Assembly (NCBI GenBank): GCA_030524175.1
Contig: JAUNHC010000005.1
Location: 110,506-174,505 of the forward strand
Direction: 5' to 3'
DNA from: Eubacteriales bacterium
Lineage (GTDB): Bacteria; Bacillota; Clostridia; Lachnospirales; Lachnospiraceae
DNA length: 64,000 bases
Every line of letters begins with the position of its first letter. Within the stretch, counting starts at the first letter, position 1. A program made the position numbers and the translations under genes. Positions 18,910 through 27,949 of this stretch are shown here, piece after piece. The notes under the pieces were generated by a model. It made no database searches. It saw only the letters and a list, made by a program, of their open reading frames with translations, and had not been told where the DNA came from.

Positions 18910-19605
18910 TCACTCACAAATTATTGTTTTTTCATATGTTTGCTGAGTATGAATCCTTGCCATCTTTGGTTTTTCAAATTCAATTAGAGTAGTACGTTCA
19001 ACCTCTATTAAGTGATTATGCAAAAGTGTTCGTGCCTCGCCATCGTCTCGCTTTCTTATAGCATCTATAATAGCCAAATGAGTTGCTCTGGATCTTTCAA
19101 AATGCTCCGGGTCCCTTGCCGTAATCCTATTGATTATTGCAAATTGGGCGAGCAAAGTACTATAAAAACCCCTAAGCCTGCTGTTACCGGCATATTCAAT
19201 AATTGCATAATGCAATTCCGTGTTGGCACTAAAATATTCCTCTGCCTGTGACTCTTTATTGAGATTCTGAAATTTAATTTCCAAATCGTCGAGTCTTTTA
19301 TTATCCATATAGATACATGCCTTAGAAATGGCATGTAACTCAAACATTATTCTGAGTTCAAATATCTCCTTAAGATCACTGATTGAGAAATCCGTCACAA
19401 ACGTGCCCCTGCCCACAAAACGGTTTACGATTCCTTCGCCTTCCATATGGTTAAGAGCCTCCCGCACAGGAGAACGACTAATTCCTAAAGTTTTGCTTAT
19501 ATCTGATTCCGACAGCAAAGATCCCATTGGTATATCGCCCGAAAGAATACCACTATAAATGTACTCATATGCCTTTGAAACAGCTGCCGAAGTTTGTTTT
19601 TCCAT
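18910..19605 (-). CDS. GntR/FCD transcription regulator of the catabolic island
   Basis: The 231-residue protein has an N-terminal winged helix (about 8-75) with the GntR signature SRSPVREALNHMEGEGIV and an all-helical FCD effector domain (about 85-215) with Asp/His residues typical of metal and carboxylate ligand binding (ELHYAII). FCD regulators usually repress operons for sugar acids or other organic acids and release DNA on binding an intermediate. The only transcriptional regulator in the island, it is encoded at the end of the gene cluster. A perfect 16-base palindrome 61 bases upstream is a likely operator, so autoregulation is inferred. Confidence 0.9.
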   Translation of the reverse strand: MEKQTSAAVSKAYEYIYSGILSGDIPMGSLLSESDISKTLGISRSPVREALNHMEGEGIVNRFVGRGTFVTDFSISDLKEIFELRIMFELHAISKACIYMDNKRLDDLEIKFQNLNKESQAEEYFSANTELHYAIIEYAGNSRLRGFYSTLLAQFAIINRITARDPEHFERSRATHLAIIDAIRKRDDGEARTLLHNHLIEVERTTLIEFEKPKMARIHTQQTYEKTIICE

Positions 19606-20140
19606 AAAAAATCTCCATCCTCCCAGACTGTCCGAAAACCCGTTGTTTCATTTGCTTTTCAGCCATTTTTGTATACAAAAAAGTGCCAAGTTGTCAGACT
19701 TCCGTCCATTAATAATTACCTGACTCAGGCTCTTCATGGCACCATTAAAACATATACAGTCAACAACTCCAAGTTTTTTCATCGCTTTCCTATTTTTCGA
19801 TGAAATAGAATATGTCAAATACTCACACATCCAACGAGTCGTAACACTGTTAAAGTTTATCTAAAGTAAATCCCTTTGTCAAGATTAAATTGGAAATAAT
19901 TAGCAAATATGAAAGGTGTAGCATGGATCTGGAGATGCTTCGCATTTCGTATTTTTGAACTACTGCTGACTGTAGCAAAGTCAGAAACCATCCCTACACG
20001 GCTATATCTTTTGTCAGCGTGCAAAGCGGAGGAGTGGAGAGGAGTGTTCCTCCGCTGACTGGCAACATCACGGCAGATGGTAAAATAGGCAGTACGGTTT
20101 CTCACTGAATAGAGTTCTAGACTACTCGTCCAAAACATTC
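19606..20140. other. 535-base gap upstream of the GntR gene, no convincing gene
   Basis: The stretch between the amidase stop and the regulator holds the palindrome at 19666-19681 and a strong hairpin, AGCGGAGGA / TCCTCCGCT (20024-20057, 16-base loop). Two short minus-strand frames (19648-19830 and 19857-20144) have no ribosome site and no recognised family, and I do not call them. The unusual size for this tightly packed cluster suggests a deletion scar or a decayed gene. Confidence 0.5.
19666..19681. promoter_or_regulatory. Palindromic candidate operator of the GntR/FCD regulator
   Basis: TTTTTGTATACAAAAA is a perfect 16-base palindrome centred about 70 bases before the regulator start. 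TTGTATACAA-type sites are known operators of FCD-subfamily GntR proteins. It shares the TGT-NN-ACA core with the palindrome at the head of the cluster (36609-36618). Confidence 0.6.
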
Positions 20141-20986
20141 TCACTTTATGGCTGTGTTCGATATGTTATGATAAACATCCGGCCTTCGTGCTGAAAAGAG
20201 GTGTAGTTCGTGAACTCCCGGTTCGATGATCACATCCTTCTGGTCAGCTAAATCAAGATTTATCTCCGCAGCAATAATCCCCTCTTCTTCCCCAAGTTCC
20301 TGCAGAACCGTTCCATTTATATCTATAATTTGCGAATGCCCGATAAATTGATATCCTCGCTCATTACCTATTCTATTTGCAGATACAACAAATACTCTGT
20401 TTTCACATGCTCGTGTACGATTAATAAACCTTGAGTAAGCTATACCTGCCGGCGGAAGATTGGTCGAATGCAAAATCAATCGTGCCCCCGAAAGAGATTC
20501 CTCTCTCATAGCCTCAGGAAACCGCATATCAAAACAGACAATCATTCCAATCTTTCCAAATCCCGTGTCAAAAACCGGAAGTGAATTCCCCCCTGATACG
20601 AACCTGTCGAGCCCGAGAAAAGAAAGGTGCACCTTCCTGTAAACATTTATCTTACCATCTGGCATACAATAAATGGAACTATTATATACTGTATCATCTG
20701 CCAGCTCAGACATTCCGAACATTATATTTATTCCCAGATCAACAGCCAATTTTGACATACGGCACACTGTCGGTCCATCCAGGCTCTCAGAAACAGAAAT
20801 GACCTCTTCCCGACTATGAAAGGAATATCCCCCTACAGCCGCCTCGGGAAATACAACTATATCAGAATTATATTTTTCCCTGGCTTGAACAGTCATACTT
20901 TCCATCTTACATATATTATATTCTTTATTAAATATTTTTATATCCATCTGCGCCGCAGCAACATTAACAATATTCCTACGTTCCAC
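20141..20986 (-). CDS. Nitrilase-superfamily amidase (carbamoylase-like)
   Basis: AGGAGG directly abuts the ATG at 20992, so the GTG at 20986, six bases downstream of it, is the likelier start (281 residues). The three catalytic residues of the carbon-nitrogen hydrolase family are present: Glu in FPEAAVGGYS near 47, Lys in YRKVHL near 117 and Cys in IVCFDMRFPE near 150. This family cleaves amides, nitriles and N-carbamoyl groups. A hydantoinase in the same cluster makes N-carbamoyl hydrolysis an attractive role, releasing ammonia and CO2, but a plain amidase is equally possible from sequence. The gene starts 19 bases after the upstream SDR. Confidence 0.85.
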   Translation of the reverse strand: MERRNIVNVAAAQMDIKIFNKEYNICKMESMTVQAREKYNSDIVVFPEAAVGGYSFHSREEVISVSESLDGPTVCRMSKLAVDLGINIMFGMSELADDTVYNSSIYCMPDGKINVYRKVHLSFLGLDRFVSGGNSLPVFDTGFGKIGMIVCFDMRFPEAMREESLSGARLILHSTNLPPAGIAYSRFINRTRACENRVFVVSANRIGNERGYQFIGHSQIIDINGTVLQELGEEEGIIAAEINLDLADQKDVIIEPGVHELHLFSARRPDVYHNISNTAIK

Positions 20987-21004
20987 ATCCATCCTCCTCT
21001 TTCA

Positions 21005-21775
21005 TTAGCCGATCATCGTGTCACCGCTATTAGGACAAATTGTCTGCCCAATAAACGCAGTAGCTTCATCGGATGCAAGGAATAAAACTGCAGGAGCTAT
21101 TTCCTCCGCCTCTGAATATCGTCCTAACGGAAGAGTTGGCTCTTTAGCTGCTCTCCATTCTTTGGAGACATGTTCTGTCTGCCCTATATCAACAGGTCCC
21201 GGTGCAACCGCATTGATCAAAATATTCGTCTTCATTCCCAATGCACCAAATTCCAAAGCCAATGCTTTTGTAAGAGCAATCACTCCGCCCTTTGCTGCCG
21301 AATAGGCAGACAACTCATTTCCGCCTTTCTGACCAAGCTGAGAGGCTATATTAATAATTCTTCCGCTTTCTGCATCTTTTAAGTAATGAAATGCTTCTTT
21401 AATCGTCACAAATAATGCGAACAAATCAATGTTAAGCATATCCTTAACTTCCTCATAAGAAATATCTATAAGTTTGCCCTGTACCAGAATACCGGCATTG
21501 TTAACAAGAATATCAAATTTCCCATATTTTTCTATTAGCGCCTTATACATGTCTCTTACTTCTTTTGCATTAGAGATGTCCGCTCTGAAAGCAAATGCTT
21601 CGCCACCGGCATCCTTGATTTCTTTTACAACGTCCCTAGCTTTTTCTGCACTGGACAGGGAAGTATAATTTACACAAACTTTACACCCCTCCTTCGCGAA
21701 TAGAAGTGCTATGGCTCGTCCAATACCTCTACTTGCACCCGTTATCACAGCTGTTTTTCCTTCAAGTCTTTTCAT
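21005..21775 (-). CDS. Short-chain dehydrogenase/reductase (SDR 1)
   Basis: The ATG at 21775 follows AAGGGGG; the frame continues upstream without a ribosome site. The 256-residue protein is a classical SDR: TGASRGIG nucleotide motif (about 11-18), NNAG near 91, catalytic Ser in NIASQLGQKGG and YSAAKGG as the Tyr-x-x-x-Lys pair near 158-162. An NNYTSLSS-like stretch after strand 2 (NYTSL) lacks an acidic residue and hints at NADP preference. It would oxidise or reduce a hydroxyl/keto group on the pathway compound. Its C-terminus PNSGDTMIG resembles those of SDRs 4 and 5, so these three are closer relatives. Confidence 0.85.
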   Translation of the reverse strand: MKRLEGKTAVITGASRGIGRAIALLFAKEGCKVCVNYTSLSSAEKARDVVKEIKDAGGEAFAFRADISNAKEVRDMYKALIEKYGKFDILVNNAGILVQGKLIDISYEEVKDMLNIDLFALFVTIKEAFHYLKDAESGRIINIASQLGQKGGNELSAYSAAKGGVIALTKALALEFGALGMKTNILINAVAPGPVDIGQTEHVSKEWRAAKEPTLPLGRYSEAEEIAPAVLFLASDEATAFIGQTICPNSGDTMIG

Positions 21776-21855
21776 TTTATTGCCCCCTTTATGATGTGCC
21801 TGCATAGTTGCAATACTTTCACAGTATTTCATCAGCAAAATGCTACCCTCTACGT

Positions 21856-22629
21856 TTAGATTACCTTTTCAGTCGGTTGCCCCGTCTTTACATCTGCTGC
21901 TCCGGTAATTCTCAAATGAGCACCATCTACATACCTTGCTTTTTCAGAAATAAAATAAATATATTCCGCAACAGCCTCAGGTGGGCACACCTCTCCGTAT
22001 ACACTCCAAAGTGGATTTGTATCAATATATTCCTGGGCTATTTCAGGTGTATTAGCCTCATACATAGGAGTATTTACTGCCCCCGGACACATAGCATTTA
22101 CACGAATATTGTATTTTGCGTAGTCCAAAGCCATTGCTCTGGTAATATTAACAACGGCTCCTTTGGCCGCACAGTATAGAGGCGTCTTCCAGTCTGCCAG
22201 CACTCCGGAAATAGAAGCGAGGTTCATGATCGAGCCTCCGCCATTTTCTATCATGTATGGAACAACTAGCTTTGACAATAAAAATATGGACTTTATATCA
22301 ACATTCATCATGTAGTCCCAATCTTCTACCGAAACATTATGCAAAAGTCCTGCATTTCTCGCTCCGGCATTATTAATAACAGTATCAACTCCCCCCATGA
22401 CTTCCATAACTTTATTATAAAGCATCTGAATGTCTTCCTTCTTAGAAACGTCACAGCACACAAATGTGATCTCACCTTTTCCCTCTGACGCTCTGCAATC
22501 TGATACAAGCTTAATACCTTTCTCTTCGTGTCGTCCGCAGCCTACAACATTCCATCCATGTTTGTAATAATATTTGGCTGTCGCACACCCCATGCCTGTA
22601 GTCGCGCCGGTTATCAATACTCTTTTCAT
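21856..22629 (-). CDS. Short-chain dehydrogenase/reductase (SDR 2)
   Basis: The ATG at 22629 is preceded by AAGGAG; the frame start at 22653 is not. The 257-residue SDR has TGATTGMG near the N-terminus, NNAGARN near 92, the Ser of NLASISG and an intact YCAAKGA active site. GCGRHEEKG after the second strand places an Arg where NADP's phosphate would bind. It is about the same length as the adjacent SDR 3 and shares long stretches with it (TRAMALDY, SGAxDVxTGxP-like tail), so the pair arose by tandem duplication. It retains all catalytic residues, unlike its partner. Confidence 0.85.
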   Translation of the reverse strand: MKRVLITGATTGMGCATAKYYYKHGWNVVGCGRHEEKGIKLVSDCRASEGKGEITFVCCDVSKKEDIQMLYNKVMEVMGGVDTVINNAGARNAGLLHNVSVEDWDYMMNVDIKSIFLLSKLVVPYMIENGGGSIMNLASISGVLADWKTPLYCAAKGAVVNITRAMALDYAKYNIRVNAMCPGAVNTPMYEANTPEIAQEYIDTNPLWSVYGEVCPPEAVAEYIYFISEKARYVDGAHLRITGAADVKTGQPTEKVI

Positions 22630-22680
22630 CGTCTTCTCCTTTTTATGTATCAAAACGAACTTATTCTGTTGATTCCGTAA

Positions 22681-23442
22681 TCATAATCCCTCATTTCTTG
22701 GTCCCCCTGTCTGAACATCAACAGCCCCGCTTACCGGAAGCAATACACCGCTGCAATGGGTTGACTCATCAGATGCAAGGAAGTAAACACACTTTGCACA
22801 TTCCATAGGTGTTCCCACTTTATGCATAGGATTAGCATTAGCAAAAAGTACCAATCTTTCATCATCATAATCAAATAGATCCGTAATGCACTCAGCCCCT
22901 GCGCATATACCATTTACCCGAATCTTATATTCGCCATAATCCAGCGCCATAGCTCTTGTTAAATCTGCAACGCCACCCATAGCCGCACAATATGCCGCCA
23001 TATTATATTCCCCTTGGAGACCTGATAAAGAAGCATTATTAACGATTGCTCCGCCGCCATTTTCCATCATATATGGGAGAAAAGTTCTTGTAGTAAGCAG
23101 TATGGATCTGAGATTGACTGAAAAAATTTCATCCCAAGCAGATTCGTCTGTAAGATGAAGCTGACCAAATAGCGCTACCTCTGCATTGTTAAATATTGCA
23201 TCAACGCCGCCTGCACACTCTATAACAAATGCTTCCAATTTGTCTATTTCTTCTTCTTTTGATACATCGCCTTCCATACAGAAAAACACTTTATTATATT
23301 TAATTCCAAGTTCTAATAATCTATCTCCAATGGGCTTCCGTCCAAATCCGACTACAATCCAACCTCTTTTCAAAAATAGTTCGGCAGATGCCTGCCCGAC
23401 CTTAGACGTAACATCTGTAATCAGTATTCGCTTCATGTTCAT
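22681..23442 (-). CDS. SDR-fold protein lacking the catalytic lysine (SDR 3)
   Basis: This 253-residue protein is clearly SDR-fold and a duplicate of SDR 2, but key residues differ. The glycine motif reads TDVTSKVG rather than TGxxxGxG, NNAG is NNAE, and the active-site Tyr is followed by C-A-A-M, so the invariant Lys of YxxxK is Met (codon ATG on the minus strand). The frame is otherwise intact with a good ribosome site, so it is not simply a decayed gene. It may be an inactive structural partner of SDR 2, or may bind something other than NAD(P). Both ideas are inference. Confidence 0.8.
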   Translation of the reverse strand: MNMKRILITDVTSKVGQASAELFLKRGWIVVGFGRKPIGDRLLELGIKYNKVFFCMEGDVSKEEEIDKLEAFVIECAGGVDAIFNNAEVALFGQLHLTDESAWDEIFSVNLRSILLTTRTFLPYMMENGGGAIVNNASLSGLQGEYNMAAYCAAMGGVADLTRAMALDYGEYKIRVNGICAGAECITDLFDYDDERLVLFANANPMHKVGTPMECAKCVYFLASDESTHCSGVLLPVSGAVDVQTGGPRNEGL

Positions 23443-23475
23443 CCTCCAAAATCTGTATTGAATAATTTAGTTGAC

Positions 23476-24981
23476 TTAAGCCGGCTGCTCAGCTAATTTT
23501 CCGCCAACTGAGTAACTTAGCACTTCCTCCGCCGTTGAATGTGCAGTGATTAATTCTTTTATTATTTTCCCTTCGAACATAATAAAAATTCTGTCCGATG
23601 AACTAAGCAGTTCCTCTGTTTCTGATGAAAACAAAATGATGCCGACACCTTTCTCCGCAAGCTTCCTTAAATTGTCATAAATTTCCTGTTTGGCTCCTAC
23701 ATCAACGCCCTTTGTCGGTTCATCTAAAATAATTAATTTTTTATCAGCTGCAATCCATCTTGACACTACTACCTTCTGTTGATTTCCCCCGCTAAAGGAA
23801 GTCACACTCAGATTAATATCATTCGGATGAACATTACATTCTTTCATCATCCGGTTCGCTATTTCAATTTCTTTATTCTTTTTTGCAAAAAAACCTATTT
23901 TATCCAGTGTGGCAGAAACAATATTACTCTTTGCATCAAGATTCCCTAAAAGTCCTTCCAATTTGCGGGAAATGGGGACATGACCAATACCATACGCTGC
24001 AGCCTGCAGGGGCGATGTGGGATGTATGTTCTTTCCCTCGAAAGTTATCTTGCCGTCATACTTTTTGTTGATTCCAAACAATGTTCTTGCCAAATCGCTT
24101 TTACCCGATCCCACAAGTCCGGCAAAGGCTATAATCTCACCTCTATGAAGCTGGAAGCTGATGTCACTGAATTTTCTTTCAATGCCAAGATGGCTTACCT
24201 CCAGCATAACATCATTGGGATCACCATGAGTTATCGCAGACTTTTTGAAAATATCAGCGCTCTTGCCCAACATGTAGTTAACAATCTCATCCATATTAAA
24301 ATTGTGAACATCTCCACTGGCAACAACATGACCATCCCTCAGAATACTAAGAGTATCACACACATCAAATACTTCTCCCATCTTATGAGTAATAAGCACT
24401 ACAGCAATGCCCTTTTTTTTCAGATTTCTTATAATATCATAAAGAATCTTTTCTTCAGATCTTGAAAGACTGGAGGAAGGTTCATCGAGAAACACAACTT
24501 TGGGTTTTGTATAAAGACACTTGGCGATTTCCACAAGCTGCTGCTTTGCGATTGGGAGATCCTTTACATAGGCATCTAATTCAACATCAATTTTATACTC
24601 TTCCAAATGCGCCTTAACAGCTTTTCTACACGCCTCCCAATCAATCATTCCCTTTTTCATCACGTAATTCTGATTAATTATATTTTCCATAACTGAAAGT
24701 GCATTAAACAAATTCAGTTCCTGAAAAACCATGGCGATTCCTTTATCCATAGCCTCTGATGGACTGCTGAATACAATCGTTTCTCCATTAAATTCAATCG
24801 ACCCACCCGTAGGTTGATGAATTCCTTGTAATATTTTTACTAAGGTTGATTTTCCAGCTCCGTTAACCCCAAGCAAAGCTTGAACCTGACCGGGGTAAAA
24901 ATCTACAGACACATCTTCAAGAACACTATTACTGCCAAAATTTTTGCAGATATGCTGCGCTGAAAGTATAGCTCCGAACAT
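23476..24981 (-). CDS. ABC sugar-type importer ATPase (RbsA/XylG family)
   Basis: The 501-residue protein has two tandem ATPase domains, as in the CUT2 sugar import family. The first has Walker A GVNGAGKST (near 38) and FLDEPSSSLS; the second has the degenerate P-loop GLVGSGKSD, signature FSGGNQQK and ILDEPTKGVD. The first half lacks a clear LSGGQ signature, usual for this family. It should power uptake with the permease at 28358 and the binding protein at 26873. Unusually, two SDR genes separate it from the rest of the transporter. AAGGAG lies seven bases before the ATG. No second permease gene is present, consistent with a homodimeric channel. Confidence 0.93.
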   Translation of the reverse strand: MFGAILSAQHICKNFGSNSVLEDVSVDFYPGQVQALLGVNGAGKSTLVKILQGIHQPTGGSIEFNGETIVFSSPSEAMDKGIAMVFQELNLFNALSVMENIINQNYVMKKGMIDWEACRKAVKAHLEEYKIDVELDAYVKDLPIAKQQLVEIAKCLYTKPKVVFLDEPSSSLSRSEEKILYDIIRNLKKKGIAVVLITHKMGEVFDVCDTLSILRDGHVVASGDVHNFNMDEIVNYMLGKSADIFKKSAITHGDPNDVMLEVSHLGIERKFSDISFQLHRGEIIAFAGLVGSGKSDLARTLFGINKKYDGKITFEGKNIHPTSPLQAAAYGIGHVPISRKLEGLLGNLDAKSNIVSATLDKIGFFAKKNKEIEIANRMMKECNVHPNDINLSVTSFSGGNQQKVVVSRWIAADKKLIILDEPTKGVDVGAKQEIYDNLRKLAEKGVGIILFSSETEELLSSSDRIFIMFEGKIIKELITAHSTAEEVLSYSVGGKLAEQPA

Positions 24982-25057
24982 AATTTTTCTCCTTTTTCAA
25001 GTTCATTAAATTTTATCTGTTAATCTTGTGTTCTATCAAATTTTATTAAGATATGTT

Positions 25058-25807
25058 TCATATCACATCCCCACAATTTGGCCTGAGAACCTGACCTACA
25101 AGTATATTTCCATCCGGTTCAGCTGCACAAAATACAGCTGCCGGAGAAACCTCCCCAACTTTGCCAAATCTTAATAAAGGCTGATTCATCTCCAATGTCT
25201 TAAGATAGTCCTTATCCAAAGGTAAGAGTATATCTGTATAAGTTGGACCAGGTGCCACTACATTACAATTTATTCCATAAGGAGCAAGTTCTCTGGCAAG
25301 TGATTTTGTAAATCCAATACTGCCAGCTTTCGCCGCCGCATAATGACACAGACCGTCAGGAGCACCTTTTTGCCCATGATTTGAACTTAAATTAATAATC
25401 CTCCCCCATTTCTGTTTCATCATATACGGCAAAACAAAATATACCATGAGAAACTGGCTCCTCAGGTTCGTTTTCACCGCATTGTCAAATTCTTCTATTG
25501 GCAATTCCCATATCTTGAACTGTTTATTATACCCTGCATTATTGACAAGGATATCAATCCTGCCGTATGCATTAATCATTGTATCAACCATTTTTTTGCA
25601 ATCATCGGTCTCACCTACATCCCCTTTGAGGATAACAGCCCGGCGACCCAAGCATTCTATCTCTTCTTTAAGAGACTGGGCATTTTCTATAGAATTTACA
25701 TAGTTGATACCAATATCAGCGCCTTCCCTGGCAAAATCCAGTGCAATTTGTCTGCCAATCCCTCTGCTAGAGCCAGTAACCAGTGCAACCTTATCTTTCA
25801 AACGCAT
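25058..25807 (-). CDS. Short-chain dehydrogenase/reductase (SDR 4)
   Basis: A 249-residue FabG-like SDR with TGSSRGIG (about 11-18), NNAGYNK near 90, the catalytic Ser in NLSSNHGQKG and YAAAKAG as the Tyr/Lys pair. The sequence after strand 2 (NYVNS) lacks an acidic residue. It ends in LRPNCGDVI, close to the ends of SDRs 1 and 5, so these form one paralogous group within the cluster. It sits between SDR 5 and the ABC ATPase, 77 bases after the ATPase start in coordinate terms, with GGGAGGGG before its ATG. A role in oxidising one hydroxyl of the imported substrate is inferred. Confidence 0.85.
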   Translation of the reverse strand: MRLKDKVALVTGSSRGIGRQIALDFAREGADIGINYVNSIENAQSLKEEIECLGRRAVILKGDVGETDDCKKMVDTMINAYGRIDILVNNAGYNKQFKIWELPIEEFDNAVKTNLRSQFLMVYFVLPYMMKQKWGRIINLSSNHGQKGAPDGLCHYAAAKAGSIGFTKSLARELAPYGINCNVVAPGPTYTDILLPLDKDYLKTLEMNQPLLRFGKVGEVSPAAVFCAAEPDGNILVGQVLRPNCGDVI

Positions 25808-25867
25808 AATATTCCCCTCCCTACAATATTAGAAGCTTTATCAGAAAAGTTTATCGCCAAGTATATA

Positions 25868-26620
25868 TTATCCAATATAGTAGCCGCAATTAGGAGATAA
25901 TACTTGCCCTACATATGTACTTCCTTCTGGATCACTGGCCAGCATAACTGACGTAGGGGATATTTGAAATGGTTCTGCTACTTTTTTCATAGGAGCCACC
26001 TTCAATATCATATCCTTCGTCTCTTTTTTCAGATTATTATAAGAATCTGTATTTAATGCTCCTGGTGCAATACAATTGACAAGGATATTTTTCGGCGCAA
26101 GTTCTCTGCCAATGGAACGAGTAAAACCTATAATTGCTGACTTTGCCGATCCATAATGAGAAAACCCGCCTGCTGTTCCTGGCAAAGAAAAGGATGAAGC
26201 TATATTTATAATTCGTCCCCAGCCATTTCCTATCATGTGGTTGACCGCAAATCTTGTTACAAGAACCGTGCTTCTGAGCGTGACAGCATGCATCTCATCC
26301 CAGATTTCCGGAGTCATATCAAAAATCGAACATTCCTTAAGCATTCCTACATTATTTACCAAGATATCAATTCTGCCCAACTCCTTGATCGCGAAATCTA
26401 CAAGTGCTTCAGCCTGCTCTGCAACACTGACATCAGCCTGAAAAATAACCGCCTTTCCCCCTATTGCTTCAATTTCTTTTTTCACAGTTTCAGCGGCTTC
26501 TCTATTACTTTTATAGTTTATACATACATCAGCGCCTTCCTTGGCAAAATCAAGAGCAATTTGTTTTCCCAAACCTCTGCTAGAGCCAGTTATAAGCGCT
26601 TTCTTTTTTTCCAGGCGCAT
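25868..26620 (-). CDS. Short-chain dehydrogenase/reductase (SDR 5)
   Basis: The ATG at 26620 has GGGAGG seven bases upstream; the frame start at 26635 would overlap it. The 250-residue SDR has TGSSRGLG, NNVGML in place of NNAG (Ala to Val, a tolerated change in some SDRs), the Ser of NIASSFSLPG and YGSAKSA with Tyr and Lys intact. It closely resembles SDR 4 over the N-terminal 60 residues (KQIALDFAKEGAD). It is the first SDR after the binding-protein gene, about 250 bases downstream of it, with a stem-loop in that gap. Confidence 0.85.
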   Translation of the reverse strand: MRLEKKKALITGSSRGLGKQIALDFAKEGADVCINYKSNREAAETVKKEIEAIGGKAVIFQADVSVAEQAEALVDFAIKELGRIDILVNNVGMLKECSIFDMTPEIWDEMHAVTLRSTVLVTRFAVNHMIGNGWGRIINIASSFSLPGTAGGFSHYGSAKSAIIGFTRSIGRELAPKNILVNCIAPGALNTDSYNNLKKETKDMILKVAPMKKVAEPFQISPTSVMLASDPEGSTYVGQVLSPNCGYYIG

Positions 26621-26787
26621 TATTTTTCCTCCCAATATGTAAAATTTATTGTTCAGACCCTTGAGCCGTCAATCATAAAGCTCTTCAATCTTTTTTAAGA
26701 CCTGGTCAATAACCCACATCTACCGCAAATAACGGAATTCCTATCGGTTTATCTTTCTTACATACATCATGATCAAATAGTGCATAC

Positions 26788-26835
26788 ACAGGCCATCACT
26801 GCCTTCTCTATAGATATTGGCAGTGAATAGCCTGT
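26788..26835 (-). promoter_or_regulatory. Two-part stem-loop after the binding-protein gene
   Basis: An outer stem ACAGGC/GCCTGT and an inner stem TCACTGCC/GGCAGTGA with a 15-base loop lie 38 bases past the stop of the binding-protein gene. There is no T-run, so it looks like an RNA-stabilising intercistronic hairpin or partial terminator rather than a full stop. Confidence 0.5.
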
Positions 26836-26872
26836 ATAAATGCTAAACCAAACCCCAGCTGAAACTAAAAAT

Positions 26873-27949
26873 TTATTCTTCTACAAACGGTGTCTGCAGG
26901 ACATATGCATCTGTATCATCCCACCCCCATGTGGGCATTGTGTCAATAGGAGTTAATCCCCATGCCTCATCAACATTACTGGAGTTGATTGGTGTTGCAG
27001 GGAAGAGTAATTCTTCCGGCACTTCATATCCATGAAGAATATCTACAGCCGCCCAGAAAGCAAGGGTACACATTGTATGCGGATTGTTGTTAGAAATTTG
27101 GTCGAGATATCCTTCCTGAACGTGCTGGCATCCAATAGCCTCACCGTCAACGGAAGCATAGTACATATGTCCTTCTTCACCTGCAGGAACAAGTCTTCCA
27201 AGGTCTGTAAGGGCCTGGACAATTCCTTGGGACAGGCAGTCACTGTGTGAGAAGATTGCATTTGCTTCCGGATGAGCTGTAAGCATATCGATTGTTACGT
27301 CATAAGCCTTAGATGCATCCCACTTAGCCTCTGTTGCAGCGATCAGCTCAACATTATCATAGGTTTCAAGATCAGCCTCAAATGACTGCGGACCACGAAG
27401 AAGAGGAATGTTCGTCGACATATCACCCATTACCTCGATAACCTTAAGAGTCTCGCCAGTCTCGTCAGCAACGCTCTTAAAATATTCTGCTGCAAGGTGT
27501 CCACAGCTTTCCTGATCTGTATTAACCATGCAGTCTACATGACAGTCAGCATCTTCTGCCATTGCCATGTCATAAGTAATTACCGGAATATCAGCCTCAT
27601 TAAGCTTTTTAACAGAAGATGCCAGTGCTGTTCCATCAAGAGGTTTAAGAAATACCAAATCAGGCTGCTGAACAATACAGTCCTCGATCAACTGTGCCTG
27701 AGCAGCGATATCCCCATCGGCATTTACTACTGTAAGATCCGCTCCTGCATCCTCGCAAAGCTGTGCAAGATAATGGTTTAGTATTATCTGCATATCTGTC
27801 TTTTCACTGTTAAGGATCAATGAAATTTTAAAACCTTTGAGAAGCTCCGATTTCTTTATTGGATCTTGTTCCTGTGCGCTGACTACTGTGCTCATTGACA
27901 GGCTAAGTACCAAAACTAAAGTTGCTGCTAAAGATACTAATTTCTTCAT
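26873..27949 (-). CDS. Sugar-type ABC substrate-binding protein without lipobox
   Basis: The ATG at 27949 follows AAAGGAGAG; the frame runs further upstream but without support. The 358-residue product begins with a classical Sec signal ending SMSTVVSAQ, then a type-1 periplasmic binding fold (Peripla_BP_4/RbsB-like) from about 40 to 340. A Gram-positive binding protein normally has a lipobox Cys to hold it at the membrane. I see none here, so it may be released, held by the permease, or stay attached by an uncleaved signal. It works with the permease upstream and the ATPase downstream. The ligand is unknown, with sugar-like molecules usual for the family. Confidence 0.88.
   Translation of the reverse strand: MKKLVSLAATLVLVLSLSMSTVVSAQEQDPIKKSELLKGFKISLILNSEKTDMQIILNHYLAQLCEDAGADLTVVNADGDIAAQAQLIEDCIVQQPDLVFLKPLDGTALASSVKKLNEADIPVITYDMAMAEDADCHVDCMVNTDQESCGHLAAEYFKSVADETGETLKVIEVMGDMSTNIPLLRGPQSFEADLETYDNVELIAATEAKWDASKAYDVTIDMLTAHPEANAIFSHSDCLSQGIVQALTDLGRLVPAGEEGHMYYASVDGEAIGCQHVQEGYLDQISNNNPHTMCTLAFWAAVDILHGYEVPEELLFPATPINSSNVDEAWGLTPIDTMPTWGWDDTDAYVLQTPFVEE

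Noticed and set aside
19857-20144. A 95-codon minus-strand frame between the amidase and regulator genes
   Set aside because: No ribosome site, no recognisable domain, and it overlaps the amidase stop region.
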